From Mesorhizobium sp. B2-7-1 (GTDB taxonomy: Bacteria; Pseudomonadota; Alphaproteobacteria; Rhizobiales; Rhizobiaceae), in the NCBI RefSeq assembly GCF_006440735.1, contig NZ_VFUA01000037.1, positions 1-52,931 of the forward strand: a stretch of DNA of 52,931 nucleotides, read 5' to 3'. Of this stretch, positions 35,718 to 44,799 are shown piece after piece. The notes under the pieces were generated by a model that saw nothing but the letters and a program-made list of their open reading frames with translations, did no database searches and was not told the DNA's origin. A program made the position numbers and the translations under genes. Each line of letters opens with the position of its first letter. Positions within the stretch are counted from its first letter, which is position 1.

Positions 35718-36530
35718 TCAGCCGCCACGCGCGTCGATGATCTCGACGAAGCGTGCGAAGAGGCCGGCCTGCGACTTGATCTTCAGCTTGCGGTAGATGT
35801 TGCGGCGGTGGACCTTCACCGTCCCCGGCACGATCCTGAGCGCCCTGGCGATCGATTCCGTGGAATGGCCCTGAAGCACCAGGTCGACCACCTGCTTTTC
35901 GCGCGAGGTCAGCGACAGGCTTTTCCAGATGTGGGCGCGGTCGAGCTCGTTGGGCATCGTGACGGTTTCGTCCGATGGCCGGACGGCGGCTTGGTCGGCA
36001 GGCAAAGCCGGCCAGCGCTGCTTGCAGAGGCCGACCACCGCCGGCGCCATGTCGCGCAGCAGCCGGGCGTCGGCGGTGCCGAACGGTCCGGTGGCGCGCA
36101 GCCGCATCAGCGACAGCACCATCGCGTCCTTGCCGGCCAGCGGCACGAAGAAGCCGACTTCCTCGGCAAGTTTGGTCTGGCTGTAATAGGAGCGGTAGTA
36201 TTCGCTGGCATAGAAGCGGTCCGGGGCAAGCTCGCGCATGCGCCAGAAACCTTCCTTGCGCTCGACGGCGGCATGGTGGAACGGGTCGAGCAGATAAGGC
36301 CCCTCCTGGTAGAGCGCGACGAAGATGTGGCTCTCCGCCGGCGAGAAGGTCTCGAACAGGAGCGGCGGCCTCGCAGCACCCCGATAGCCGAACATCACGC
36401 AGTGGTCGAAGCGGATATGTCCGCGCAGCCAGGCGACGATCGCCTTGCCGAAATGGTCGCCGCCAGGCTCGTGCGACGCGGCGATCACGGCGGCCAAGGC
36501 ATTGTAGTCGTCACTGCGGGAGGCGACCAA
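35718..36530 (-). CDS. LuxR-type transcriptional regulator
   Basis: The C-terminal LuxR helix-turn-helix is clear: LTSREKQVVDLVLQGHSTES, then IARALRIVPGTVKVHRRNIY. The N-terminal half (about 200 residues) is not a recognisable autoinducer or receiver domain. A TTG at 36530 with AGAGGGG six bases upstream gives a 270-residue protein. An in-frame ATG at 36614 is possible but would place the palindrome at 36564-36583 inside the gene. It is divergent from the polyamine transport operon and probably controls it. Confidence 0.82.
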   Translation of the reverse strand: MVASRSDDYNALAAVIAASHEPGGDHFGKAIVAWLRGHIRFDHCVMFGYRGAARPPLLFETFSPAESHIFVALYQEGPYLLDPFHHAAVERKEGFWRMRELAPDRFYASEYYRSYYSQTKLAEEVGFFVPLAGKDAMVLSLMRLRATGPFGTADARLLRDMAPAVVGLCKQRWPALPADQAAVRPSDETVTMPNELDRAHIWKSLSLTSREKQVVDLVLQGHSTESIARALRIVPGTVKVHRRNIYRKLKIKSQAGLFARFVEIIDARGG

Positions 36531-36563
36531 TCCATACCCCTCTAAACGATAAAATCGGCTAAA

Positions 36564-36583
36564 TATACCACCTGCGAGGTATA
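36564..36583. promoter_or_regulatory. Palindrome TATACC-N8-GGTATA between the LuxR-type gene and the polyamine ABC operon
   Basis: The outer arms TATACC and GGTATA pair perfectly, and an inner ACCT-GCG-AGGT palindrome is nested inside. Its position between divergent genes, next to a LuxR-type regulator, makes it a candidate operator. The regulator identity is inferred. Confidence 0.5.
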
Positions 36584-36648
36584 TACTAGACGCTGTTGGC
36601 TCTGCTAGCGTCATGAGATTGCCTCATGCTGTCGCAGGAGCCCGTGGC

Positions 36649-37785
36649 TTGACTGCAGTGCCCGATATCGAATTTCGCGCGGTCACCAAGCGCTACGGCG
36701 CGGTCACCGCGGTCAGCGGCATCGACCTTGCCATTCCGCCCTCGGCCTTCGTCGCGCTGCTCGGCCCCTCCGGCTGCGGCAAGACGACGTGCCTGCGCAT
36801 GATCGGCGGCTTCGAGCAGCCAAGCGAAGGCCAGGTGCTGATCCGCGGCCGCGACATGGCCGGCACGCCGCCCTACCGGCGGCCGGTCAACATGGTCTTC
36901 CAGCAATATGCGCTGTTCCCGCATCTCGATGTCGAGGACAACATCTCCTACGGGCTGCGCCAGGCGAGGCCGCGGCTGTCGTCGCGCGAGATCAGCCAGA
37001 GGGCGGGCGAGGCGCTTTCCATGGTGCAGCTCGCCGGCTATGGCCGCCGCAAGATCCATGAGCTTTCCGGCGGCCAGCAGCAGCGCGTCGCGCTCGCCCG
37101 GGCCCTGGTCAACAAGCCGGCGGTGCTTCTTCTCGACGAGCCGCTGGCGGCGCTCGACAAGAAGCTGCGCACCGATATGCAGATCGAGTTGCAGAACCTG
37201 CAGCGCGAGATCGGCATCACCTTCGTGCTGGTCACGCATGACCAGGAGGAGGCGCTGTCGATGAGCGACTTCGTCTGCGTCATGAATGGCGGCCGCGTCG
37301 TCCAGCTCGGACAGCCGAGCGAGATCTATGACGAGCCGGCGGACCTCTTCGTCGCCGATTTCGTCGGCAAGACCAATCTCGTCAGCGGCAAGGTGGCCGG
37401 GCTCTCAGGTGATCTCGTCGATGTCGCGCTCGCCGATGGCACTGTGATTTCGGCGCGCAAGCGGGTGCCGCTCAGCCGCGGCGAAGCCGTATCCGTCAGC
37501 TTGCGGCCGGAATCGCTCAGCCTCTCAGCGCCCGGAAGCGGCAGCCTGAAAGGCATCGTCCGCAACCGCATCTTCCTGGGTTCGACCGCGGAGTACGCGA
37601 TCGAGGTCCCGGGCATCGGATCGCTGCTCGCCAAGGCCGACCACGTGATCGGTCAGGGCAACCTCTTCAGGCCGGGCGAACCCGTCGCCATCGGCTTTGC
37701 CGCCGGAGCGCCACTGGCGTTTCCGCACGCCAAGAACAACGGGACCAACCAGAGGGAAGACCAAAATGCCGAAATCCTATCGTGA
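36649..37785 (+). CDS. Polyamine-class ABC transporter ATP-binding protein (PotA-like)
   Basis: The 378-residue product has Walker A GPSGCGKTT (39-47), signature HELSGGQQQRVALARAL, Walker B VLLLDEPLAALD and a C-terminal TOBE domain. This is the PotA/spermidine-putrescine layout. The best start is a TTG at 36649, with AGGAG eight bases upstream. An ATG at 36613 has no ribosome site. Its 3' end overlaps the binding-protein gene by 20 bases. It should energise the two permeases at 38926 and 39870. Confidence 0.9.
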   Translation: MTAVPDIEFRAVTKRYGAVTAVSGIDLAIPPSAFVALLGPSGCGKTTCLRMIGGFEQPSEGQVLIRGRDMAGTPPYRRPVNMVFQQYALFPHLDVEDNISYGLRQARPRLSSREISQRAGEALSMVQLAGYGRRKIHELSGGQQQRVALARALVNKPAVLLLDEPLAALDKKLRTDMQIELQNLQREIGITFVLVTHDQEEALSMSDFVCVMNGGRVVQLGQPSEIYDEPADLFVADFVGKTNLVSGKVAGLSGDLVDVALADGTVISARKRVPLSRGEAVSVSLRPESLSLSAPGSGSLKGIVRNRIFLGSTAEYAIEVPGIGSLLAKADHVIGQGNLFRPGEPVAIGFAAGAPLAFPHAKNNGTNQREDQNAEILS

Positions 37786-38929
37786 CGGACTGCCGATAAC
37801 CCCCGATAAATTCGTCGACCAATTGATGCGCCTGAAGCGCGGCTCGATCAGCCGGCGCGACTTCCTCGGCCTCACCGGACTCGGCGTCGCGACCGCGGTC
37901 ATGGCGCGCGAGCTCGGCATCATGCCGACGCCGGCCTTCGCCGCCGAGAATCTCGGCGACCGCATGTCGATCGCCACCTGGCCGAACTACCACGATCCGC
38001 AGACCTTCGAGAACTTCAAGGCCGATACCGGCGTCGCCGTCGAGGTCAACGTCTTCGGGTCGAATGAGGAGATGCTGGCCAAGCTGCAGGCCGGCGGCTC
38101 GGGCTGGAGCCTGTTCGTGCCGACCAACTACACGATCTCGACCTACAAGAAGCTCGGCATCATCGAAGCGCTCGACATGGCCAAGCTCGGCAATTTCGAC
38201 GGCAAGTCGGAAGACGCGCGCTTCACCGCGGAAGGCACGATCGACGGCACGATCTACGCCGTGCCGAAGAACTGGGGCACGACCGGTTTTGCCGTCAACA
38301 CCAAGAAGCTCGCCAAGCCGATGTCGAGTTGGAAGGAATTCTGGGATACGGCCATGGCCGAAGGCGACGGCCGCACCATGGTGCATGACTACCAGCTCAC
38401 CACCATCGGCAACGCGCTGAAATATTACGGCTATTCCTTCAACTCGCTGAAGCAGGACGAACTCGCCAAGGCCGAGGAATTGCTGATCAAGGTCAAACCG
38501 CATCTGTTCGCGGTGTCGAGCGACTACCAGCCGGGCATGCGCGCCGGCGATGCCTGGATGACGATGTGCTGGACCAATGACGGGGCGCAACTCCATCGCG
38601 ACATTCCCGAGATCGCCTATGTGCTCGGCAAGGAAGGTGGCGAGATCTGGACCGATTTCTACGCCATCCCGAAGGACGCGCCGAACAAGCCGGCCGGCTA
38701 TGCGCTGCTCAACTATCTGATGAACCCGAAAGTGGCGGTGAAGGAGCATCTGGCCAATGGCGCGCCCTCGACCGATGCGCGCGTCAACGCGCTGCTGCCG
38801 AAGGAAGTGCTTGACAACCCGATCCTCTATCCGGCCGCCGACCTGTTGAAGCCGCTCGAGTTCGGCGCCGCCGCGACGCTCACCGATCCAGGCCGCGCCG
38901 AGCTGATGGCTCGCTTCAAGTCGGCTTGA
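37766..38929 (+). CDS. Polyamine-class ABC transporter substrate-binding protein with Tat signal
   Basis: The 387-residue product carries a twin-arginine signal, SISRRDFLGLTGLGVATAV, after a hydrophilic n-region. It is therefore probably exported folded by the Tat system. The mature part is a type II binding fold related to PotD/PotF, with IATWPNYHDPQTFENFKADT and YAVPKNWGTTGFAVNTKKL. Use of Tat instead of Sec is less common for this family. The ATG at 37766 has an AGAGGGAAGA site. The ligand is probably putrescine, spermidine or a related amine, given the gamma-glutamyl ligase and oxidase downstream. Confidence 0.88.
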   Translation: MPKSYRDGLPITPDKFVDQLMRLKRGSISRRDFLGLTGLGVATAVMARELGIMPTPAFAAENLGDRMSIATWPNYHDPQTFENFKADTGVAVEVNVFGSNEEMLAKLQAGGSGWSLFVPTNYTISTYKKLGIIEALDMAKLGNFDGKSEDARFTAEGTIDGTIYAVPKNWGTTGFAVNTKKLAKPMSSWKEFWDTAMAEGDGRTMVHDYQLTTIGNALKYYGYSFNSLKQDELAKAEELLIKVKPHLFAVSSDYQPGMRAGDAWMTMCWTNDGAQLHRDIPEIAYVLGKEGGEIWTDFYAIPKDAPNKPAGYALLNYLMNPKVAVKEHLANGAPSTDARVNALLPKEVLDNPILYPAADLLKPLEFGAAATLTDPGRAELMARFKSA

Positions 38930-39870
38930 GCGAGACCGGTCACAAACCCGATCAGGACAATGCGACCGGCGGACGAAAGTCCGCCGGCTCCCAACCGGCT
39001 TTTCCGATGCGCCGCAGTCTCTTTCGCAAAAACCTCGCGACGGCGCTGCTGCTCGCCCCGGCGGCGCTGTGGCTGGTCGTGTTCCTGGTGCTGCCCTTCG
39101 TCGCCATCGCCATCTTCAGCGTCGGCGAGCGGGCGCCGGAGGGCGGATACCAGGCGGCGCTGACTTTCGCGCAATATGCCAACTTGCCGGCGCGGGCGAC
39201 CGCCTTCTGGAACACGATGGTGCTGGCGCCCGTCGGAGCGCTGGCCTGCCTGCTGGTCGCCTATCCCGTCGCCTACTACCTGGCGCTGCGCGCGCCGCAG
39301 CGCTGGCGGCTGATCCTGCTCGCGATGATCGTCATCCCGTTCTGGACCAGTCTTCTGATGCGCACCTATGCCTGGATGTACATCCTCGGCGGGCGCGGCA
39401 TCCCGGCCTTGCTCGCCTATGTCGGCATCGAGGATTTGAGACTGATCAACACGCCGGGCGCGGTGCTGCTCGGCATCGTCTATGGCTATCTGCCGCTGAT
39501 GATCCTGCCGATCTATGTCAGCCTGGAGCGGCTCGACCGCCGGCTGCTGGAAGCCTCCGCCGATCTCGGCGCCACGCCCCTGTCGACCTTCCTTGGCGTG
39601 ACGCTCAGGCTGTCGCTGCCCGGCGTGATGACCGGCTTCTCGCTGGTGATGATCCTGCTGCTCGGCGAATATCTGATCCCGACGCTGCTCGGCGGCGGCA
39701 AGGTGTTCTTCATCGGCAACGCGCTGGTCGATCTCTTCCTGCAATCGCGCAACTGGCCGTTCGGATCGGCCATCGCCATCACGCTGGTGCTGGTCTCGGT
39801 CGTGGTGCTGATCGTCGCCAACCGCATCTCGACCCGGCTTTCGGGCGCACGCCGGGTGGACCTGATCTGA
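38926..39870 (+). CDS. Polyamine-class ABC transporter permease (PotB-like)
   Basis: The protein is about 314 residues with six predicted membrane segments and the EAA loop EASADLGATPLSTFLGVTLR, the site of ATPase contact. The TTG at 38926 overlaps the previous stop (TTGA). The alternative ATG at 39007 would remove the basic hydrophilic leader and has no better ribosome site, so the exact start is uncertain. It is followed with a one-base overlap by its partner permease. Confidence 0.85.
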   Translation: MSETGHKPDQDNATGGRKSAGSQPAFPMRRSLFRKNLATALLLAPAALWLVVFLVLPFVAIAIFSVGERAPEGGYQAALTFAQYANLPARATAFWNTMVLAPVGALACLLVAYPVAYYLALRAPQRWRLILLAMIVIPFWTSLLMRTYAWMYILGGRGIPALLAYVGIEDLRLINTPGAVLLGIVYGYLPLMILPIYVSLERLDRRLLEASADLGATPLSTFLGVTLRLSLPGVMTGFSLVMILLLGEYLIPTLLGGGKVFFIGNALVDLFLQSRNWPFGSAIAITLVLVSVVVLIVANRISTRLSGARRVDLI

Positions 39871-40682
39871 TGCGTGCCTTCGTCGTCGCCGTCTTTGCCT
39901 TCCTCTACCTGCCGATCGCGCTGGTCGTGCTGTTCTCCTTCAATGCGGGCCACCATGCCAGCGAGTTCACCGGCTTCTCGGTGCAATGGTATGGCAAGGC
40001 GCTGTCCAATCCCTTCCTGGTCGAGGCGCTGAAGAACAGCCTGTTCATCGCCACGACCAGCGCGCTGCTCGCGGCCTTCTGCGGCACGGCCGCGGCGCTT
40101 GGGCTGCAGCGGGTCGGCGCGCGGACAAGGGCTCTCTTCGACGCATTGCTGGGTGCGGCGATCGTCGTTCCGGGCGTCGTCATCGGCATCTCGACGCTGG
40201 TGGCGCTGGTGCAGCTTTTCGCCGTCGTCAATCCGTTCCTCGCTTCCGTGTGGCCGACCGACCAGCCGCCACGGCTATCGCTCGGCTACGGCTCGATCAT
40301 CGCCGCGCACGGCCTCTTTTCCATGGCGCTGGTGACGATGATCGTCGGCACGCGGCTCGCGAGCCTCGACCGCAACCTCGTCGAGGCCTCGAGCGATCTC
40401 TACGCCACGCCACTGACGACGTTCCACTCGATCGTGCTGCCGCAGATCATGCCGGCGGTGATCGCGGGCTTCCTGCTCGCCTTCACCTTCTCCTTCGACG
40501 ATTTCATCATCGCCTTCTTCGTCGCCGGCGCGCAGACGACGCTGCCGATCTATGTCTTTGCCTCGATCCGGCGCGGCGTGACGCCGGAGATCAACGCCAT
40601 CGCGACGATCGTGCTCGCCGCGTCGGTCCTGCTCGTCCTGCTCGCCCAATGGCAGCTCGGCCGGCGAAAGCCATCGCCTTGA
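39870..40682 (+). CDS. Polyamine-class ABC transporter permease (PotC-like)
   Basis: The 270-residue protein begins with a membrane segment, AFVVAVFAFLYLPIALVVLF. It carries the EAA loop EASSDLYATPLTTFHSIVLP and the FDDFIIAFFVAGAQTTLP stretch that is typical of PotC. TGATG joins it to the previous permease. Together with the ATPase and binding protein it completes the importer. Confidence 0.9.
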   Translation: MRAFVVAVFAFLYLPIALVVLFSFNAGHHASEFTGFSVQWYGKALSNPFLVEALKNSLFIATTSALLAAFCGTAAALGLQRVGARTRALFDALLGAAIVVPGVVIGISTLVALVQLFAVVNPFLASVWPTDQPPRLSLGYGSIIAAHGLFSMALVTMIVGTRLASLDRNLVEASSDLYATPLTTFHSIVLPQIMPAVIAGFLLAFTFSFDDFIIAFFVAGAQTTLPIYVFASIRRGVTPEINAIATIVLAASVLLVLLAQWQLGRRKPSP

Positions 40683-40693
40683 AAGACAGATCC

Positions 40694-41455
40694 ATGATTT
40701 TGAAGGACCGTATCGCCGTGGTGACGGGCGCCGGGTCGGGCATCGGCCGTGCCGGCGCGATGATCATGGCGCGGGAAGGGGCGCTCGTGGTCATCGCCGA
40801 CCGTGATGCGGCGGCGGGCGACGCCACCGCATCCGACATCCGCGAAGCCGGCGGCCGCGCCGAGGCGATCGCCACCGATGTCGGCGATGATACGGCCGTC
40901 GAGGACTTGATCGAGGGAACGCTCGGCAGGCATGGCCGCATCGATATCCTGCATAGCCATGCCGGCATCCAGGTCGGCGGCACGCTGACGGAGGTAGGCA
41001 CCGACGGCATGGACGCCTCGTGGCGCATCAATGTGCGGGCCCAGTTCCTGGCGGCGAAGATCGCCATGCCGGCGATGATCGCGCAAGGCGGCGGCGTCAT
41101 CCTCAACACGGCGTCCAATTCCGGCGTGTTCTACGATCGCGAGATGATCGCCTATGCCACGTCCAAGCATGCCGTGGTGGCAATGACCCGGCAGATGTCG
41201 CTCGACTACGCCAGGCACAATGTGCGCGTCAACGCGCTCTGCCCGGGCTGGGTCGACACGCCGTTCAACGAGCCGTTCATCGCCCAGATGGGTGGGCGCG
41301 ATGCGATCGAAACCTATGTCCGCACCAAGATCCCGATGGGGCGCTGGGCGAGCGCACAGGAGATCGCCGAAGCGATCCTGTTTCTCGTCTCCGACCGTTC
41401 GTCCTTCATGACCGGCCAGGCTCTGGTCGTGGACGGTGGCGAGAGCGTCGGCTGA
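40694..41455 (+). CDS. Short-chain dehydrogenase/reductase (SDR)
   Basis: The 253-residue product shows TGAGSGIG, VIADRDA with the NAD-selecting aspartate, a catalytic serine in NTASNSG, the catalytic YATSK and the ending GQALVVDGGESVG. The usual NNAG motif is altered to SHAG (LHSHAGIQVG). It follows the polyamine importer genes after 11 bases and so is probably co-transcribed. SDRs are not part of the standard Puu pathway, so the substrate may be an amino alcohol or hydroxy-amine, not a simple polyamine. Confidence 0.86.
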   Translation: MILKDRIAVVTGAGSGIGRAGAMIMAREGALVVIADRDAAAGDATASDIREAGGRAEAIATDVGDDTAVEDLIEGTLGRHGRIDILHSHAGIQVGGTLTEVGTDGMDASWRINVRAQFLAAKIAMPAMIAQGGGVILNTASNSGVFYDREMIAYATSKHAVVAMTRQMSLDYARHNVRVNALCPGWVDTPFNEPFIAQMGGRDAIETYVRTKIPMGRWASAQEIAEAILFLVSDRSSFMTGQALVVDGGESVG

Positions 41456-41529
41456 TGTGGTCCAGCAAAGCGGACTTGCGTCGGCGGCGATGATAGGTCA
41501 AACCATGGGCTTCGAAGTTTTGTTTTTAC

Positions 41530-41577
41530 GCAATTCCGGACGGAAAACCGCTCACACTTTTCCTGGAATTGCTCTAG
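41530..41577. repeat. Partial copy of the interspersed palindromic element
   Basis: Only the second hairpin is present here. Its arms start GCAATTCCGGACGGAAAA and end TTTTCCTGGAATTGC. The last 30 bases (41548-41577) are identical to 31144-31173. The surrounding 440-base gap (41456-41895) holds this element and a GC-rich hairpin, GGCC-TTTC-GGCC, near 41780. A 49-codon open frame at 41672-41821 has no recognisable product. I see no convincing gene in the gap. Confidence 0.75.
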
Positions 41578-41895
41578 TGAGACCCGTCATGCAAGCTGCA
41601 AAACAGCAATACCGCGCCAGGCATTCGGTTGCCGACGGTATTTCGTTTGCGCGCGCGGGGTATCGCTGATCATGCGCTGCTGCCGCCATGAGAACCTGCA
41701 GCGCGCGGAGGACACCAAGGTCGGCTCGCATGTCGTTCGTGACGGCTGGACCGAAGGGGTGCAGGGCGCCCTGAACCCGGCCTTTCGGCCGGCCATCAGG
41801 CGGGCGTCCGTCCTCGGATAACGCAGCTTAGATAACGCCCTAACCGGAACGGACATGCCCGCCGAAGCGATTTCTCCTTCGTACGGACATGACCA

Positions 41896-43266
41896 ATGCC
41901 TGATAATCTGAACACCTCATTCGCCGGCGCGGACACGCAAAGCTGGTTGAAGACGCACGCGATCAACGAAGTCGAGTGCTTCGTGCCCGACGTCAACGGC
42001 GTGTTGCGCGGCAAGACGCTGCCGGTCGCCAAATTCCTCAAGTCGCTCGACGACCGCGCGCTCTACCTGCCGAGCAGTGCCTTCCTGGTCGCTGTCGACG
42101 GCCGCTATTCCGGCTCAATCGACGAGGGCTTTGCCTATGCCGATCCGGACATGCGCATGGTGCCGGACACGTCCACGCTGTGCGTGGCGCCCGGCAACGC
42201 CGGCAAGGCCTATATTTTCGCCGACACGTTCCACATGGACGACCGGCCGTGGATGGCTTCACCCCGCCATGTGCTGAGGGCGGTGCTCGACCTTTATCAT
42301 AAGCGCGGCTGGCGCGCGGTGATGGCGCCGGAGCTCGAATTCTATCTGACGGCGCCAAATCCCGATCCGGATCGTCCGATCACGGCGCCGGTGGGGCGCA
42401 ACGGCCGGCCCGAAAACGTGCAGCATCCTTACGACATGCAGGCGATGGAGGAGTTCGAAACGGTGACGCGGCGGCTCTATGAGCATGCTGCCATCACCGG
42501 CCTGCCGCTCGACACGCTGATCCATGAATCCGGCACGGCGCAGCTCGAGATCAATCTTCTGCATGGCGATCCGCTGGCGCTCGCCGACAAGGTGCTGCTG
42601 TTCAAGCGCCTAGCCAGACAGGCGGCGCAGGCCAACGGCATGCACGCCACCTTCATGGCCAAGCCTATCGCCGCGCAGGCCGGCAGCTCGATGCACCTGC
42701 ACATGTCGATCGTCGACGAGAGCGGCGAGCCCTTGTTTGCCGGCAAAGACGGTGAGGACAGCGAGATGTTCGCGCACTTCATCGGCGGCCTGCAGAAATA
42801 CATCCCCGAAATCATGCCGCTGTTTGCGCCCAACGTGAATTCGTACCGGCGCATCCGGCCGAACCACAGCGCTCCGGCCAACATCGAATGGTCGCATGAC
42901 AACCGCTCCTGCGGCCTGCGCGTGCCGCTGGGCGGGCGCGCCGCGCGTCGCATCGAGAACCGGCTCCCAGGCGCCGACGCCAATCCCTATCTTGCCATGG
43001 CCGGCTCCTTGATCGCCGGCTATCTCGGCATCGAGGAGCAGCTCGCGCGATCCGCCGAGGCATCCGGCAACGCCTACAAGAGCAAAAGCACGCTGCCGAA
43101 AACCATGGAGGAAGCGCTCGACCGCTTCGCCGCCTGCGAGCCCGTCCGGGCGCTGCTCGGCGAGGATTTCTTCCAGACCTATCTGCGCGTGAAGAGCGTC
43201 GAGCTCGACCTGTTCCAGAGCGTCGTGACGTCCTGGGAACGCGACCACCTGCTGCTCAAGGTGTGA
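41896..43266 (+). CDS. Glutamine-synthetase-like gamma-glutamyl amine ligase (PuuA type)
   Basis: The 456-residue product has APELEFYLTA, HESGTAQLEINL, GSSMHLHMSIVD, NSYRRIRP and RVPLGGRAARRIENR in the order of glutamine-synthetase catalytic motifs. The linker and N-terminal FVPDVNGVLRGKTLPV matches PuuA-type ligases. It should join glutamate to a primary amine using ATP. The next gene encodes a PuuB-like FAD oxidase, so the first two steps of the gamma-glutamylated polyamine route are adjacent. It is more clearly PuuA-like by context than the paralogue at 31170. The ribosome site is weak. Confidence 0.88.
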   Translation: MPDNLNTSFAGADTQSWLKTHAINEVECFVPDVNGVLRGKTLPVAKFLKSLDDRALYLPSSAFLVAVDGRYSGSIDEGFAYADPDMRMVPDTSTLCVAPGNAGKAYIFADTFHMDDRPWMASPRHVLRAVLDLYHKRGWRAVMAPELEFYLTAPNPDPDRPITAPVGRNGRPENVQHPYDMQAMEEFETVTRRLYEHAAITGLPLDTLIHESGTAQLEINLLHGDPLALADKVLLFKRLARQAAQANGMHATFMAKPIAAQAGSSMHLHMSIVDESGEPLFAGKDGEDSEMFAHFIGGLQKYIPEIMPLFAPNVNSYRRIRPNHSAPANIEWSHDNRSCGLRVPLGGRAARRIENRLPGADANPYLAMAGSLIAGYLGIEEQLARSAEASGNAYKSKSTLPKTMEEALDRFAACEPVRALLGEDFFQTYLRVKSVELDLFQSVVTSWERDHLLLKV

Positions 43267-43268
43267 CC

Positions 43269-44567
43269 ATGGCAACGCGTTACACAGGTTTCAATTCCGG
43301 TCTCGATATCGGCAAATCCTATTATGTCGCCACCGCCAATCCGGCGCCCGACCATCCCGCTTTAGCCGGCGATGTCGAAGCCGATCTGGTGGTGGTGGGC
43401 GGCGGCTGCACCGGCCTTTCGGCGGCGCTGCATGCGGCCGAGCGTGGGCTGAAGGTGGTGCTGCTCGAAGGCGGCAAGATCGGCTGGGGCGCCTCGGGGC
43501 GCAATGGCGGCCAGATGATCCCCGGCCTGCGCAAAGGCGCCAGGGGACTGGTGAAAAGCTTCGGGCCGGAACGGGCGAAGGCGCTGTTCGACCTCGCCTT
43601 CGAGGCGCGCGGGCTGGTGCTCGACATCATCGAGCGCCACGGCATCGAATGCGACTTGCGCCAGACCGGCCACCTGGTCGGCGCCGTCAACAGTTCCGAC
43701 ATGCGCGACTTCGAGGAAGAAGCCGAGTGCCTCGCCAAGGTGATGAAGTTTACCGATGTCGAGATCCTGTCGGCGGCCGAGGCGCGGCAGATGGTGGACA
43801 CGCCCTACCAGGGCGCGGTGTTCGAGAGGCTCGGCGGCCATATGCATCCGCTCAACTACACGCTGGGGCTCGCCCGCGCCGCTACCGCCGCCGGCGTCGT
43901 CATCCATGAGAACTCGGTTGCCGCCCGGCTGGAGCGCGAACCTTCCATCCGCGTGTTCACCGACAAGGGGTCAGTTCGCGCCAGACATGTGGTGCTGGCC
44001 GGAGATGCGCTGCTCCAGGGGTTGGAGCCGCGCGTCAACAGCCGCATCATGCCGGTCGGCAACTATATCGTCGCCACCGAGCCCTTGGGCGAGCGCAATG
44101 TCATCCCGGCCAATGTCGCGGTGTCCGACACGCTGTTCGTGGTGAACTACTACCGCAAGTCGGCGGACGGCCGCCTGCTGTTTGGTGGCGGCGAGCGCTA
44201 CACGCCGTCGCCGCCGGCCGACATAGCCGGCTTCGTGCGGCCGCATATGGAGAAGACCTTTCCGCAGCTCAAGGGCTGCCGCATCGATCATGCCTGGGGC
44301 GGACTTGTGTCGGTAACGACGTCGCGCCTGCCGCATGTCGGGCACTATGGCGAGGTCTATTTCGCGCATGGCTATTCCGGCAAGGGCGTCATCCTGTCGA
44401 CGCTGTCGGGCAAGCTCTTGGCGGAAGCGATCACGGGCGATGCCTCGCGGCTCGATCTCTTCTCGACCTTGACGCCGCTGCCGTTCCCGGGCGGGACGGC
44501 GCTGCGCGGTCCGCTCTATGTGCTCGGCATGCTGTGGTACGCCATGCGCGATCGGCTCCGGCACTGA
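43269..44567 (+). CDS. FAD-dependent amine oxidoreductase (PuuB/OrdL-like)
   Basis: The 432-residue product has a dinucleotide-binding motif, VVVGGGCTGLSAALHAAERG, followed by GWGASGRNGGQMIPG, the stretch typical of gamma-glutamylputrescine oxidase and DadA/OrdL relatives. The C-terminal part has WGGLVSVTTSRLPHVG and HGYSGKGVILSTLSGK, which closes the FAD site. It would oxidise the glutamylated amine to an aldehyde. The ATG at 43269 with AAGGTG upstream is preferred to a GTG at 43263 that overlaps the ligase stop. No PuuC or PuuD gene follows in this window. Confidence 0.88.
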   Translation: MATRYTGFNSGLDIGKSYYVATANPAPDHPALAGDVEADLVVVGGGCTGLSAALHAAERGLKVVLLEGGKIGWGASGRNGGQMIPGLRKGARGLVKSFGPERAKALFDLAFEARGLVLDIIERHGIECDLRQTGHLVGAVNSSDMRDFEEEAECLAKVMKFTDVEILSAAEARQMVDTPYQGAVFERLGGHMHPLNYTLGLARAATAAGVVIHENSVAARLEREPSIRVFTDKGSVRARHVVLAGDALLQGLEPRVNSRIMPVGNYIVATEPLGERNVIPANVAVSDTLFVVNYYRKSADGRLLFGGGERYTPSPPADIAGFVRPHMEKTFPQLKGCRIDHAWGGLVSVTTSRLPHVGHYGEVYFAHGYSGKGVILSTLSGKLLAEAITGDASRLDLFSTLTPLPFPGGTALRGPLYVLGMLWYAMRDRLRH

Positions 44568-44631
44568 AGGTCTATTGATATTCGGGTGAGGCCGGCCTGC
44601 AAATGGCGGCTTCCTGCGCTTCCGGTGCTCA

Positions 44632-44646
44632 CGTACGAAAAGTACG
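44632..44646. repeat. Short stem-loop CGTAC-GAAAA-GTACG in a repeat-like intergenic segment
   Basis: The perfect five-base stem lies in the 232-base gap between the oxidase and the DeoR gene. Flanking sequence, CTTCCGGTGCTCA and GCTCCGCTCCGG, looks like part of an interspersed repeat, but no second copy is in this window. No T-run follows the stem. Nothing else in the gap is recognisable. Confidence 0.4.
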
Positions 44647-44799
44647 CTCCGCTCCGGTTCTCAGAACCCACCCAGTTGGTCGCTTCGCGCCCGTCTTCGA
44701 CTCCGGCTCGGCCTGATCTGAATCTCAATAGACCCCAGGCTGGCTTTCCGGTCTTTGGCGTGGCTAATGTCTACGTCGGGACCCCGAGAAGGAAGACCG

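Noticed and set aside
41672..41821. A 49-codon open frame between the SDR and the gamma-glutamyl ligase
   Set aside because: No ribosome site or recognisable product. It lies beside repeat sequence, so it is not supported as a gene.
44568..44799. A possible terminator after the PuuB-like gene
   Set aside because: The CGTAC hairpin has a short stem and no T-run, so it was kept only as a repeat-like stem-loop.
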